Of a stretch of 64,000 nucleotides of DNA, positions 42,295 to 51,031 are shown one piece after another. Position 1 is the first letter of the stretch. Every line of letters starts with the position of its first letter. Below the pieces are notes generated by a model. It saw only the letters and a list, made by a program, of their open reading frames with translations, was not told the DNA's origin and made no database searches. The DNA comes from Rhizobium sp. TH135 (GTDB lineage Bacteria; Pseudomonadota; Alphaproteobacteria; Rhizobiales; Rhizobiaceae): positions 868,001-932,000 of the forward strand of contig NZ_PKRP01000001.1 in NCBI RefSeq assembly GCF_002855515.1, written 5' to 3'. The position numbers and the translations under genes are program-made.

Positions 42295-42333
42295 ACACTA
42301 TGAACGAGGCGGCCCATGTGTCAATAGAGATTT

Positions 42334-42347
42334 CGTAAACGATTACG
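42334..42347. promoter_or_regulatory. LacI-type operator O2
   Basis: CGTAAACGATTACG differs from the first operator by one base and is palindromic except for that base. Its start lies 53 bp from the start of O1, close to five helical turns, and 25 bp before lacI. That geometry suits DNA looping and autoregulation. Confidence 0.8.
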
Positions 42348-42371
42348 GCGTGCGTTTCAGCGGAGGGGTTG

Positions 42372-43388
42372 ATGAAGGGCATCCGGCAACTGGCCGAACA
42401 TCTCGACATATCGATCGGGACGGTGTCTCGCGCGCTGAACGGCAAGCCCGATGTCAACGAAGAGACGCGCAGGCGCGTGCTCGAAGCTGCTGAACAACTG
42501 GGCTATGTGGCAAACCAGGCGGGCCGCTCCCTGCGCAAGGGAGCAACCGGCATCATCGGCTTCATGATGCAGACGGGCCACGACATCACCGGCCAAGGGG
42601 ACACCTTCTTCATGCGCGTCTTCGATGGCGTTCAGACCGTGCTCGCGCGCCATCAGCTTGACCTCGTCGCGCTGCTCTGTTCATCGGAAGAAGATCCGGA
42701 CGCCTATCTGAAGCGCATCGTCGCCCGGGGCTTTGTCGACGGCATCATCCTGTCTGCGACGCGCTTCCAGGATCCTCGCTTCGAGCTTCTACACAAGACA
42801 AAGATCCCCTTTATCACACTCGGGCGAAGCCAGACCGATGTCGGCCAACCCTGGTACGATTTGGACTTCGAAGGCATGGCCGAGGATGCGCTGGAACGCC
42901 TGATCGCCAAGGGGCATCGTCGGATTGCGATCAGCAGGCCGCATGGCGACATCAACCTTGGCCACGTCTTCGAAAACCATTGCCGGGTGGTTCTTGCCCG
43001 GCACGGGCTCGAGCTCGATGCCGCCCATATCTATCGCTCTGGGCCAAACGAACCGGGCGGCTATCATGTCGCCCAGCAGGTGATGAAATCACGCGAACGT
43101 CCCTCCGCGATTATTCTGTTGAACGAGGCGACCGTGGTCGGCTTCTATCGCGGCTTGCAGGAGGTGGGCTTGAAGCCGGGCAAGGACATTGCCGTCATCG
43201 GCCAATACAGTCCCCAGGCGCAGTTTCTGAACCCGGTCCTCACCTGCTTCCGCCCGGATCTGAGGGCACTCGGCGTTGCCTTGGCAGAAAGCCTGCTGGC
43301 GACCATGCCGGATCTTGCCCAGCATTATCCCGAGGCCGTTCGCCGTCGGCTTTGGCCGATGACCCTTATCGAAGGGGAAAGCGGTTGA
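42372..43388 (+). CDS. LacI family transcriptional regulator
   Basis: 338-aa regulator with an N-terminal helix-turn-helix (IRQLAEHLDISIGTVSRALNG, residues 4-24), a hinge helix region near 50, and a periplasmic-binding-protein-like sensor domain ending in RRRLWPMTLIEG. ATG 42372 follows GGAGGGG; a TTG three bases earlier is possible. It is divergent from the sugar operon 36043-42235 and should bind the two palindromes at 42281 and 42334. Ligand unknown. Confidence 0.92.
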   Translation: MKGIRQLAEHLDISIGTVSRALNGKPDVNEETRRRVLEAAEQLGYVANQAGRSLRKGATGIIGFMMQTGHDITGQGDTFFMRVFDGVQTVLARHQLDLVALLCSSEEDPDAYLKRIVARGFVDGIILSATRFQDPRFELLHKTKIPFITLGRSQTDVGQPWYDLDFEGMAEDALERLIAKGHRRIAISRPHGDINLGHVFENHCRVVLARHGLELDAAHIYRSGPNEPGGYHVAQQVMKSRERPSAIILLNEATVVGFYRGLQEVGLKPGKDIAVIGQYSPQAQFLNPVLTCFRPDLRALGVALAESLLATMPDLAQHYPEAVRRRLWPMTLIEGESG

Positions 43389-43409
43389 GGAGCGGCGCGG
43401 GCTGAACAC

Positions 43410-44393
43410 TCAGGCCCGCAGCGCTTCCTGACGGTAACCCGTATCGATCGTGACCGTTCCGCCCACCGCGCGCGAAACGCAGGCGCACATCTTCTCGCCT
43501 TCATGCCGCTCTTCGGGGGAGAAGAACACATCGCGATGATCGATCGGCGTCGAGGCGTTTACGATGTTGACGGCGCAGAGACCGCATTCGCCACGACGAC
43601 AGTCGTAGACCATGTCGATCCCCGCCTCCATCAGCGCATCCAGCATCGTCTGGTCGGCGCGGACATCGACGGTCCGGCCATATTGCGGCACAGTGACCGA
43701 GAACGGCTGCTCGGCAAACCGGCCGCTATCGCCGAAGACTTCGAAGCGCAAGCGGCTCATCGAGCGGCCGCTTTCCCGCCAGGTATTGCGCGCAGCCTCC
43801 AGAAGCCCATGAGGACCGCAGATATAGGCCTCGCCATCGACAGGCAGGGCGGCAAATTCGGCTTCGAGATCGAAGGCCTGCCCCTCATCCTGGACGAAGC
43901 TTGCGAGGCCCTCGCCCAGCAGGGACTGCAACTCCTCAGCAAAAGCCATCTGCGCCCGACTTTTGGCCCCATAGATCAGCCGCACGGACTGACCGCGCGC
44001 GACAAGCGCCTTCGCCATCCCGTAGATCGGCGTGATCCCGATGCCGCCGGCGATCAGCAGATAGCGCGACGCCCGCCAGGAGAGCTCGAAGCGGTTTTCC
44101 GGCTCTGTCATTTCCGTCTCGTCGCCGATGGCGAGGCTCCAGACAAAGGCCGAACCACCCCGGCTGTTCGGGTGCAGCTTGACGGCGATCTTCAGTGTGC
44201 CGGGAGCACTCGGCAGAACCGTATAGGTACGGATCGCCGGCTCACCACGGATGACGACCTTGATATTGGTGTGCGACCCGGGATCGAAGGCAGAGCGGAG
44301 ACCCTCAACCGCAAAGGTCACGGCCCGGACATCCTCCGCCGGGTTTTCGATCGATATGACGCGCGCTGCACGCCATTCCAGCTTGGAACGCAT
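43410..44393 (-). CDS. vanB: Vanillate O-demethylase reductase-like (phthalate dioxygenase reductase family)
   Basis: 327-aa reductase that passes electrons from NAD(P)H to a Rieske oxygenase. Domain order: flavin-binding (IRTYTVLPS near residue 55), NAD-binding (YLLIAGGIGITPIYGMAKAL) and a C-terminal plant-type [2Fe-2S] ferredoxin domain with CRRGECGLC (about residues 267-275). It is transcribed leftward after vanA and the GntR gene and converges with lacI, with an imperfect stem overlapping the stop codons. The substrate of the pair could be vanillate or another methoxy-aromatic. Confidence 0.85.
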   Translation of the reverse strand: MRSKLEWRAARVISIENPAEDVRAVTFAVEGLRSAFDPGSHTNIKVVIRGEPAIRTYTVLPSAPGTLKIAVKLHPNSRGGSAFVWSLAIGDETEMTEPENRFELSWRASRYLLIAGGIGITPIYGMAKALVARGQSVRLIYGAKSRAQMAFAEELQSLLGEGLASFVQDEGQAFDLEAEFAALPVDGEAYICGPHGLLEAARNTWRESGRSMSRLRFEVFGDSGRFAEQPFSVTVPQYGRTVDVRADQTMLDALMEAGIDMVYDCRRGECGLCAVNIVNASTPIDHRDVFFSPEERHEGEKMCACVSRAVGGTVTIDTGYRQEALRA

Positions 44394-44425
44394 GAAGTCC
44401 TCCCAGTCTATGTTTGGTGACCCGA

Positions 44426-45169
44426 TCAGCCCGCCATGAGGGCGAGCGCCAGAACCTTCCGGCGCAGATCGGGCTGCTCCTCCAGCACGAAATCGAGATT
44501 TTGTCGCGCAAGCCGCGCATGTTCGCGTGCCAACGCTTCCGCCCGTGCGCCCTCGCGCAATTCGATCGCCGCAACGATCGCCTTATGCTGCGCCTGCGCG
44601 ACGACCAGCGTGCGGTAAAAGGCCGGCGCATCCGCTTCCGTGTTCACGAACGCATTCGGACTGGCGAAAGGCAGGCTGGTCATGCGCTCGACCTCTCGCC
44701 GCAAGACCTCGCTTCCAGCCAGATCCCAAAGCAGCCGATGGAATTTGCCATTCAGCGTCTCGTAGCGCTCGAAATCCATGGCATGGGCTTCGGTCGCGAG
44801 CACCTCATCAAGCTGCGCGACAACCTCGCGAATGGCCTTCATCCGCGCAGGCGTCACGCCCCGCTCGGCAGCAAGCCGCGCAGCGGTGCCCTCAAGCACG
44901 CCACGTAACTCGATGGCGTCGATCACTTCCTGCCGGCTGAACGAACGCACGGCATAACCACCGGACGGGATGAGCGTCACCAGCCCCTCCTGCTCCAGCC
45001 GCTGTAACGCGGCGCGAAGCGGCGTGCGCGAAACGGACAGACGCTCCGCGAGCGCTACCTCCGACAACCGCTCGCCAGGCTCGATCTCACCCGTCAGGAT
45101 GAGATCGCGAAGGCCGAGCAGCGCCTTTGCCGTTTGTTGTTTGGGAGCGCGGTCCGGATCAGCACTCAT
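44426..45169 (-). CDS. vanR: GntR family regulator with FCD domain (VanR-like)
   Basis: 247-aa regulator of the FadR branch. The winged helix spans about residues 15-75 (GERLSEVALAERLSVSRTPLRAALQ) and is followed by an all-helical FCD ligand domain. It sits between vanA (7 bp upstream) and vanB (32 bp downstream) in the same leftward operon. TGTATACA palindromes upstream of vanA are good candidate operators, since VanR-type GntR proteins bind such sequences. Confidence 0.85.
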   Translation of the reverse strand: MSADPDRAPKQQTAKALLGLRDLILTGEIEPGERLSEVALAERLSVSRTPLRAALQRLEQEGLVTLIPSGGYAVRSFSRQEVIDAIELRGVLEGTAARLAAERGVTPARMKAIREVVAQLDEVLATEAHAMDFERYETLNGKFHRLLWDLAGSEVLRREVERMTSLPFASPNAFVNTEADAPAFYRTLVVAQAQHKAIVAAIELREGARAEALAREHARLARQNLDFVLEEQPDLRRKVLALALMAG

Positions 45170-45175
45170 GCCACA

Positions 45176-46237
45176 CTACTCCGCCGCCACCGCATGTGGC
45201 CCAGCCTGGGGCTTCAACTCGGCATCGATCATCCGATCGATCAACTTGCGCGCCCACATCGAGCCGGCATCGATGTTGAGGTTGTAGAACTGGTGATCGG
45301 GATTGGCCTCGATCGCCCGCTGCTGTGCCTCCAGCACCTCTTCATCCTCACGGAACACACCGGCGACCCCTTCGCGAAGCTCATGGGTGCGCGCCTGGTT
45401 GCCGAGGTCATAGTTGCGGGCAAAGGCCCAGAAATAGAGACAGGTCTTGTCCGTCGCCGGGGTTATCGTGTTCAGAACGTAGCCGTTTACACCCTTGGAG
45501 CGGTCACCCTGCTTGGCGCCGGTTCCAGCTTCGGCAACACCTACGTCAATTGTGACGGTGCAGGGCGCCTCGAAGCGGATGATCTGCCAGCGATCGACTT
45601 TGCCCGGGCGACCGAACTGCTTGCGCCAGAACGGCGGCGGGTCGATGTCTTCCATCCAGCGGGTGATATAGGCGAAGCGGTCTGAGTGGCTCGCCTCGAA
45701 CGGCGCCTCGGCAACAGCGCGATTGCCGATCGAAGAGCCATGCACGAAGGTTTCGTGCGTCAGGTCCATCAGATTATCGACGACGAGGCGATAGTCACAC
45801 TTCACCTCGATCAGCTTGCCATCGGCTGCCCAGTCGGGATCCTGATTCCAATGCATGTCGGGCACGAGCGCCGGATCAGCAAGCGCCGGATCGCCGGGCC
45901 AGATCCAGATGAAGCGGTGCTTCTCGGCAATCGGATAGGACTTCACGCAAGCCGACGGATTGATGGTGTCCTGGGATGGCATGTATACACAGCGGCCCGT
46001 CTCGTCATATTCGAGCCCGTGATAGCCACAGATCACATTGTCGCCTTCGAGGCGCCCGAGCGACAGCGGCACCAGTCTGTGCCAACAGGCATCGGCGAGT
46101 GCGACCGGCGTCCCATTCTCCTTGCGATACAGCACGACTGGCTTGTTGCAGATGGTCCGCGGCAGCAGCTGGCGCTTCAGCTCCACGTCATAGGCTGCAG
46201 CATACCAGGCATTCAGCGGAAAGGTGGGTTTGGACAT
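45176..46237 (-). CDS. vanA: Vanillate O-demethylase oxygenase subunit-like Rieske protein
   Basis: 353-aa Rieske non-haem iron oxygenase. Cluster ligands are Cys51 and His53 in ACWHRL plus Cys70 and His73 in CGYHG. The mononuclear iron site lies in DNLMDLTHETFVHG (His161 and His166). Start ATG 46237 has AGAGGAGGAG upstream; an open frame to 46360 crosses the operator region and is rejected. It removes the methyl group of vanillate, giving protocatechuate and formaldehyde, if the name holds. Neighbouring vanB and vanR support this. A copy of the operator octamer lies inside the gene at 45982-45989. Confidence 0.85.
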   Translation of the reverse strand: MSKPTFPLNAWYAAAYDVELKRQLLPRTICNKPVVLYRKENGTPVALADACWHRLVPLSLGRLEGDNVICGYHGLEYDETGRCVYMPSQDTINPSACVKSYPIAEKHRFIWIWPGDPALADPALVPDMHWNQDPDWAADGKLIEVKCDYRLVVDNLMDLTHETFVHGSSIGNRAVAEAPFEASHSDRFAYITRWMEDIDPPPFWRKQFGRPGKVDRWQIIRFEAPCTVTIDVGVAEAGTGAKQGDRSKGVNGYVLNTITPATDKTCLYFWAFARNYDLGNQARTHELREGVAGVFREDEEVLEAQQRAIEANPDHQFYNLNIDAGSMWARKLIDRMIDAELKPQAGPHAVAAE

Positions 46238-46272
46238 GACAGCTCCTCCTCTATCGCGATCAGAGAGCCATA

Positions 46273-46282
46273 CTGTATACAG
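46273..46282. promoter_or_regulatory. Candidate VanR operator 1
   Basis: Palindrome CTGTATACAG, 36 bp upstream of the vanA start, containing the core TGTATACA. It lies where a repressor would block the leftward van promoter. Confidence 0.65.
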
Positions 46283-46345
46283 GATGTCAATCATCTGCAC
46301 GAAATACGCGAAATCGAGCGCCGGAGCCTGCCGCCATCTCACCGA

Positions 46346-46355
46346 ATGTATACAT
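46346..46355. promoter_or_regulatory. Candidate VanR operator 2
   Basis: Palindrome ATGTATACAT with the same TGTATACA core, 73 bp (about seven helical turns) from the first. Two such octamers in a 242-bp intergenic region of GC-rich DNA are unlikely by chance. Confidence 0.6.
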
Positions 46356-46436
46356 GGCATTCAGCGCGCAGCGCCGTCGTCACCCGACCCCCTGAACGAT
46401 CCGACACCTGAACTCAGCAGCGAAAGACTTGTCTTA

Positions 46437-46457
46437 ATCAGAAAATCTGATACGTAT
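46437..46457. promoter_or_regulatory. Palindromes upstream of the ArsR-type gene
   Basis: ATCAGA-AAA-TCTGAT (46437-46451) is a perfect inverted repeat overlapping the palindrome ATACGTAT (46450-46457), 23-43 bases before the TTG start of the ArsR-type gene. AT-rich dyads like this are typical ArsR-family operators and suggest autoregulation. Confidence 0.5.
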
Positions 46458-46479
46458 TACCTATCCAGGGAGGACCGAA

Positions 46480-47400
46480 TTGAGCAGCCGTTTTCTGATG
46501 ATCACGCCGGAAGACGGCAAGGATGTCCTCAAGTGCCTGGCTGCGCCGGCGCGACTTGCGATCCTGGAACTGCTTCATGCTAGAGGCGCGCTCAACGTCA
46601 ACGAAATCGCCGAAGTCCTGGAACTGCCACAGTCGACGACCTCCACCCATCTCAACCAGATGGAAGAGGCCGGCCTCATTCGCACCGAGGTCCAGAAGGC
46701 GCGCAAGGGAAGCCAGAAGATTTGCCACGCGGTGCATGACGAGATCGTGCTGACCTTTACCCGCCCCAACGAGGCAACGGACGAGGCGATCGAAGTCGCG
46801 ATGCCGGTCGGCCTTTACAGCGGCTACGAGGTCTACGCCCCCTGCGGCATGTGCGGGCCGGACGCCATTATCGGCTACCTAGACAACCCCGACACTTTCC
46901 TCTCACCGGACCGCATGAAAGCCGGACTTCTCTGGTTTACCAGGGGCTACGTGGACTATCAGTTCCCCAACAACGCCAGGATTAAAGGCGCGCCGATCCG
47001 CGAACTGGAACTGCTCATGGAGCTCTCCTCCGAGGTCCCCGGCACCTCCGACAACTGGCCCTCGGACATCACCATTTCGATCAATGGCAAGGCGGTGGCG
47101 ACCTGGACATCGCCCGGCGATTTCGGCGACCGGCGCGGCAAGTTCACGCCCGATTGGTGGAAGCTTCGGGGCAGCCAATATGGGGTGCTGAAAAGTTTCC
47201 GTGTCACGGAAGGCGGCACCTTCATCGACGGCATGCGGGTTTCCGATGCCACGCTTGAAGACCTGGAATTGCTCGACCACCGCTCGATCCGCGTCAGGAT
47301 CGAGGTGCCGGAAAAGGCAGAACATCCCGGCGGAATCAACATCTTCGGCCGCGGCTTCGGCAACTATGACCAGGACATCGTCCTGCGCATCAAGACCTGA
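46480..47400 (+). CDS. ArsR-family winged-helix regulator with large C-terminal domain
   Basis: 306-aa regulator. The N-terminal ArsR-type winged helix (residues 10-95: CLAAPARLAILELLHARGAL, LPQSTTSTHLNQMEEAGLI) is followed by about 190 residues rich in beta-structure. That region includes YAPCGMCGPDAIIGY and the motif GGINIFGRGFGNYDQDIVLRI (47329-47391). Classical ArsR proteins are about 100 aa, so the extra part is probably the effector domain, likely for a sugar. The start is TTG 46480, supported by AGGGAGGA at ideal spacing and absence of a better ATG. It lies 114 bp upstream of the arabinofuranosidase gene, on the same strand, and probably controls it. Confidence 0.85.
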   Translation: MSSRFLMITPEDGKDVLKCLAAPARLAILELLHARGALNVNEIAEVLELPQSTTSTHLNQMEEAGLIRTEVQKARKGSQKICHAVHDEIVLTFTRPNEATDEAIEVAMPVGLYSGYEVYAPCGMCGPDAIIGYLDNPDTFLSPDRMKAGLLWFTRGYVDYQFPNNARIKGAPIRELELLMELSSEVPGTSDNWPSDITISINGKAVATWTSPGDFGDRRGKFTPDWWKLRGSQYGVLKSFRVTEGGTFIDGMRVSDATLEDLELLDHRSIRVRIEVPEKAEHPGGINIFGRGFGNYDQDIVLRIKT

Positions 47401-47455
47401 ACGACCCTCGATTTTTCCCTGCATATTGCCGGATTGACCTCCGGACGATCCCGTG

Positions 47456-47497
47456 TATCATATCGCCAATTATGATAGATATCCGATAAACGGATAT
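47456..47497. promoter_or_regulatory. Two inverted repeats upstream of the GH51 gene
   Basis: TATCATA-N8-TATGATA at 47456-47477 has perfect 7-bp arms, and ATATCCG-N5-CGGATAT at 47479-47497 also has perfect 7-bp arms. Both lie within 60 bp of the start of the arabinofuranosidase gene in an otherwise AT-rich leader. They are probable binding sites of the ArsR-type protein encoded upstream, or of a second regulator. Confidence 0.65.
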
Positions 47498-47514
47498 ATA
47501 CGGAGGAAATAAAC

Positions 47515-49023
47515 ATGCGGGCTGTCGGCACCGTTCACCGCGACTATAAAATCAGCACGATCGATCCGCGCCTCTATGGATCCTTCGTCGAGCATCTCGG
47601 CCGCGCGGTCTACACCGGCATCTATGAGCCCGATCACCCGACTGCCGACGCAAACGGCATGCGCCAGGACGTCATCGATCTCGTGCGCGAACTCGATGTT
47701 CCCGTCGTGCGCTATCCCGGCGGCAACTTCGTTTCGGCCTACAACTGGGAAGACGGCATCGGCCCGAAGGAAGACCGCCCGGTCCGCCTCGACCTCGCCT
47801 GGCACACCTCGGAATCCAACCAGGTAGGCATCCACGAATTCGCCGACTGGGCCAAGGCCGCCAACACGGAAATGATGCTGGCCGTGAACCTCGGCTCACG
47901 TGGTCTGGATGAAGCCCGCGCCTTCCTCGAATACGTCAATCATCCGGGCGGCAGCTACTGGTCGGATCTGCGCCGCAAGAACGGACGCGAAGAGCCCTGG
48001 GACGTCAAGCTCTGGTGCCTCGGCAACGAGATGGACGGTCCCTGGCAAATCGGCCAGAAGACCGCCGAGGAATATGGCCGGGTCGCCTTCGAGACCGCCA
48101 AGGCCATGCGCGCCTTCGACAAGTCGATCGAACTCGTCGTTTGCGGCTCCTCCTCTCCCAAGATGCCGACCTACCCGGCTTGGGAAGCGACCGTTCTCGA
48201 CTACACCTATGACAGCGTCGATTACATCAGCCTGCACATGTATTTCGAGAACCACGCTGGCGACACCGCAGCCTATCTGGCGCAGAACGCCCGCCTGGAC
48301 GACTACATCGAGACCATCGCATCCGTCATCCGCGTCACCAAGGCGAAGAAGCGCTCGAAGAAGGACGTCTATATCAGCTTCGACGAGTGGAACGTCTGGT
48401 ACCATTCCAACGAAGCCGACCGGAAGGTTCTGGAAGGCCGTGATGGCTGGCCGCATGCGCCGGAACTCTTGGAAGACATCTACAATTTTGAGGACGTGCT
48501 GCAGGTCGGCTGCATCCTCAACACCTTCATCCGACGTGCCGATGTCGTGAAGGTCGGCTGCCTCGCGCAGCTCGTCAACGTCATCGCGCCGATCATGACC
48601 GTGCCCGGCGGCCCGGCCTGGCGCCAGACGACCTACTACCCTTACCTCTTCGCCTCGCGTTATGGCCGCGGCACCTCCTACCAGCTGCCGATCGACTGCC
48701 CTGGTTATTCGACCGAATTTGCAGACGCCGTTCCCTATCTCGACGTCTCTGCCGTCGAGAGTGACACCGACGGCGCGCTCACTCTCTTCATCGTCAACCG
48801 CCACGAGACTGACGCCATCGCTCTTGATGTCGCGCTCGAAGGCTTCGGCGATCGAAAGGTGATCATGGACAAAGTCCTCACCGGCCATGCGCTGAAGGAT
48901 GTGAACGACCCGGACAAACAGACGGTTGCGCCGGTCGATGGCAGCGGAGTTGCCGTCGAGGGCGGTCGCCTCACGGCAGAGATCGCCCCGCTCAGCTACC
49001 GGATGATCCGGCTCGGCCAGTAA
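47515..49023 (+). CDS. Alpha-L-arabinofuranosidase (GH51)
   Basis: 502-aa intracellular glycoside hydrolase of family 51 that removes terminal arabinofuranose from arabinosides. The acid/base Glu172 is in LGNEMDGPW and the nucleophile Glu291 in ISFDEWNVW. A (beta/alpha)8 barrel is followed by a C-terminal beta-sandwich (about residues 395-502). No signal peptide, so it acts on imported oligosaccharides. ATG 47515 follows GGAGGAAATAAAC. It lies 27 bp before the ABC transporter genes, so enzyme and importer form one operon. Confidence 0.94.
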   Translation: MRAVGTVHRDYKISTIDPRLYGSFVEHLGRAVYTGIYEPDHPTADANGMRQDVIDLVRELDVPVVRYPGGNFVSAYNWEDGIGPKEDRPVRLDLAWHTSESNQVGIHEFADWAKAANTEMMLAVNLGSRGLDEARAFLEYVNHPGGSYWSDLRRKNGREEPWDVKLWCLGNEMDGPWQIGQKTAEEYGRVAFETAKAMRAFDKSIELVVCGSSSPKMPTYPAWEATVLDYTYDSVDYISLHMYFENHAGDTAAYLAQNARLDDYIETIASVIRVTKAKKRSKKDVYISFDEWNVWYHSNEADRKVLEGRDGWPHAPELLEDIYNFEDVLQVGCILNTFIRRADVVKVGCLAQLVNVIAPIMTVPGGPAWRQTTYYPYLFASRYGRGTSYQLPIDCPGYSTEFADAVPYLDVSAVESDTDGALTLFIVNRHETDAIALDVALEGFGDRKVIMDKVLTGHALKDVNDPDKQTVAPVDGSGVAVEGGRLTAEIAPLSYRMIRLGQ

Positions 49024-49050
49024 CCCAATCGACGACGGGGAGGAGAAACC

Positions 49051-50148
49051 ATGTCGGCTTCGATTGAAATTGACAACGTCACCAAGCGCTACGGCGCATT
49101 GACAGTACTCGAGGACATTTCACTGTCCATCGAGGCGGGGGAATTCGTGGTCTTCCTGGGGCCTTCGGGCTGCGGGAAGTCCACCCTGCTCCGTATGATC
49201 GCCGGTCTGGAGGATGTGACCTCCGGCACCATTTCGGTGAGCGGCAGCCGCGTAGACACATTGCCACCCGGCAAGCGTGGTGTCGCCATGGTCTTCCAGT
49301 CTTATGCGCTTTATCCGCATATGACGGTGAAACAGAACATGTCCTTCGGTCTCGAAAACATAGGGATGCGAAAGGACGAGATCGAGGCCCGCGTGCTTGC
49401 CGCCGCAGAAACGCTCGAGATCGGGCACCTGCTCGACCGCAAGCCGCAGAAGCTCTCCGGCGGACAGCGCCAGCGCGTGGCGATCGGTCGTGCCATCGTC
49501 AAGGAGCCCAAGGCTTTCCTGTTCGATGAACCGCTGTCGAACCTCGATGCGGCGCTACGTGGCCGCACACGCCTCGAACTGGCACAACTCCACCACCGTC
49601 TCGGCTCGACGATGATCTTCGTCACCCACGACCAGGTGGAGGCGATGACGTTGGCCGACCGGATCGTCATCATGAACGCGCGCAAGATCGAACAGATCGG
49701 CACGCCGATGGATGTCTATCAGCGGCCCGCCAGCAAATTCGTCGCGAGCTTTATCGGCTCACCGGCCATGAACTTCCTGCCCGTCACCGGCTGGATGCAG
49801 GGCAGCACCGGCCTGGCGGTAAGCACGGCTGGTCTGGGACCCGTCGAAACGGGCTTCCAAGTCCCCGCCGGCACGCCATCGGAAGGGGCGACGATCGGCA
49901 TTCGCGCAGAAGACATCACGGTCCTCACCGATGGCGGCGCCGGTGTGCCGCTAACTGCAGAAGTCGTCGAGCGGCTCGGCGATCGCTCGCTCGTCTATGG
50001 CGTGCTCGATGATGGCAGCAAGTTCGTCGTGGAAGCCGACGGCCGCTCGCTGATCAAGGCCGGTGATCGGCTGATGCTCTCTCTCGACCCCAAGGCTTTT
50101 CATCTCTTCGGTGCCGACGGCCGTGCCTTCTTCAAGGAGGCGGACTGA
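49051..50148 (+). CDS. Sugar ABC transporter ATP-binding protein (UgpC/MsmK type)
   Basis: 365-aa CUT1 ATPase with Walker A GPSGCGKST (about residues 37-45), signature LSGGQRQRVAIGRA, Walker B and a TOBE domain with the SPAMNFLPV junction. Energises uptake by the two permeases that follow. Start ATG 49051 after GGGGAGGAG. Similar in layout to the ATPase at 36043-37122 but encoded in a different operon and not a recent duplicate by eye. Confidence 0.93.
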   Translation: MSASIEIDNVTKRYGALTVLEDISLSIEAGEFVVFLGPSGCGKSTLLRMIAGLEDVTSGTISVSGSRVDTLPPGKRGVAMVFQSYALYPHMTVKQNMSFGLENIGMRKDEIEARVLAAAETLEIGHLLDRKPQKLSGGQRQRVAIGRAIVKEPKAFLFDEPLSNLDAALRGRTRLELAQLHHRLGSTMIFVTHDQVEAMTLADRIVIMNARKIEQIGTPMDVYQRPASKFVASFIGSPAMNFLPVTGWMQGSTGLAVSTAGLGPVETGFQVPAGTPSEGATIGIRAEDITVLTDGGAGVPLTAEVVERLGDRSLVYGVLDDGSKFVVEADGRSLIKAGDRLMLSLDPKAFHLFGADGRAFFKEAD

Positions 50149-50149
50149 C

Positions 50150-51031
50150 ATGGCCGAGAGTTATCGCCGCAGCCAGTGGAGCAATGGGCTCTTCATCCTG
50201 CCTTATCTGCTGGTCTTCATCGCCCTGCTCGTGTTTCCGCTGATCTGGGGCATGTGGCTGAGCCTGCACAAGGTCGACCTGTTCGGCCCCGGTCGCTTCG
50301 TCGGCCTGACCAACTACATCAGGGTCGCCGGTGATGCCGTATTCCTGCAGGCGCTTCGCAACACCATCCTGTTTGTGGTGGTAAGCGTGCCCACGCTGGT
50401 CGCCTTGGGCTTGTTCCTGGCGCTGGCGCTCAACCGCACGACACGCACCACGAGTTTCTTCCGCGGCCTGTTCTTTTCCTCGTCGGTGCTGTCGGTCACC
50501 ATCGTCACCTTGATCTGGCGCTTCGTCTTCATTCCCAGTGACGGCCTCCTGTCCGTGCTCTTTGCGCAGGCAGGGATCGACCAGATCAACTTCATCTCGA
50601 CCAAAGGCTGGTCACTCTTTGCCGTTGGCGTCGCGACCGTCTGGTGGTGCATCGGCCTGCCGATGATGCTCTTCCTTGCCGCCCTCCAGCAAGTGCCGCA
50701 GGACCTCTACGAAGCAGCGGCGCTCGACAATGCCAGCCGCTGGCGCGTGCTCACCCGCATCACCCTGCCCTCGATCGCCCGCACCATTATGCTGGTGACG
50801 ATCATCCAGACTGTCTTCCAGTTCCAGCTCTTCGGCCAGGCGCAGCTGATGACCAATGGCGGCCCGAACGGATCCTCGCGTCCGCTCGTGATGTACATCT
50901 ACGAAGTCGGCTTCGTCCGCTGGGACGTCGGCCGTGCGGCAGCCGCCTCGCAGTATCTCTTCCTCATCATCCTCGTCGCGGCCATGGCGCAATATGTCGT
51001 GTCCTCGCGCAAGACGGAGGACGGCGCATGA
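50150..51031 (+). CDS. Carbohydrate ABC transporter permease (MalF-like)
   Basis: 293-aa permease with six helices; EAA-type loop YEAAALDNASRWRVLTRITLP (50710-50772). I use ATG 50150 (MAESYRRSQW), one base after the ATPase stop and preceded by AAGGAGG; an open frame from 50111 lies in the ATPase gene. Its stop overlaps the next start (ATGA at 51028). Confidence 0.92.
   Translation: MAESYRRSQWSNGLFILPYLLVFIALLVFPLIWGMWLSLHKVDLFGPGRFVGLTNYIRVAGDAVFLQALRNTILFVVVSVPTLVALGLFLALALNRTTRTTSFFRGLFFSSSVLSVTIVTLIWRFVFIPSDGLLSVLFAQAGIDQINFISTKGWSLFAVGVATVWWCIGLPMMLFLAALQQVPQDLYEAAALDNASRWRVLTRITLPSIARTIMLVTIIQTVFQFQLFGQAQLMTNGGPNGSSRPLVMYIYEVGFVRWDVGRAAAASQYLFLIILVAAMAQYVVSSRKTEDGA

Noticed and set aside
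43397..43420. Stem-loop at the converging ends of lacI and vanB
   Set aside because: Arms GCGGGCTGA and TCAGGCCCGC pair only with a bulge and include the vanB stop codon; no T-run, so not listed as a terminator.
46238..46360. Upstream extension of vanA
   Set aside because: It covers both candidate VanR palindromes and has no family similarity; the ATG at 46237 has an AGGAGGAG site.
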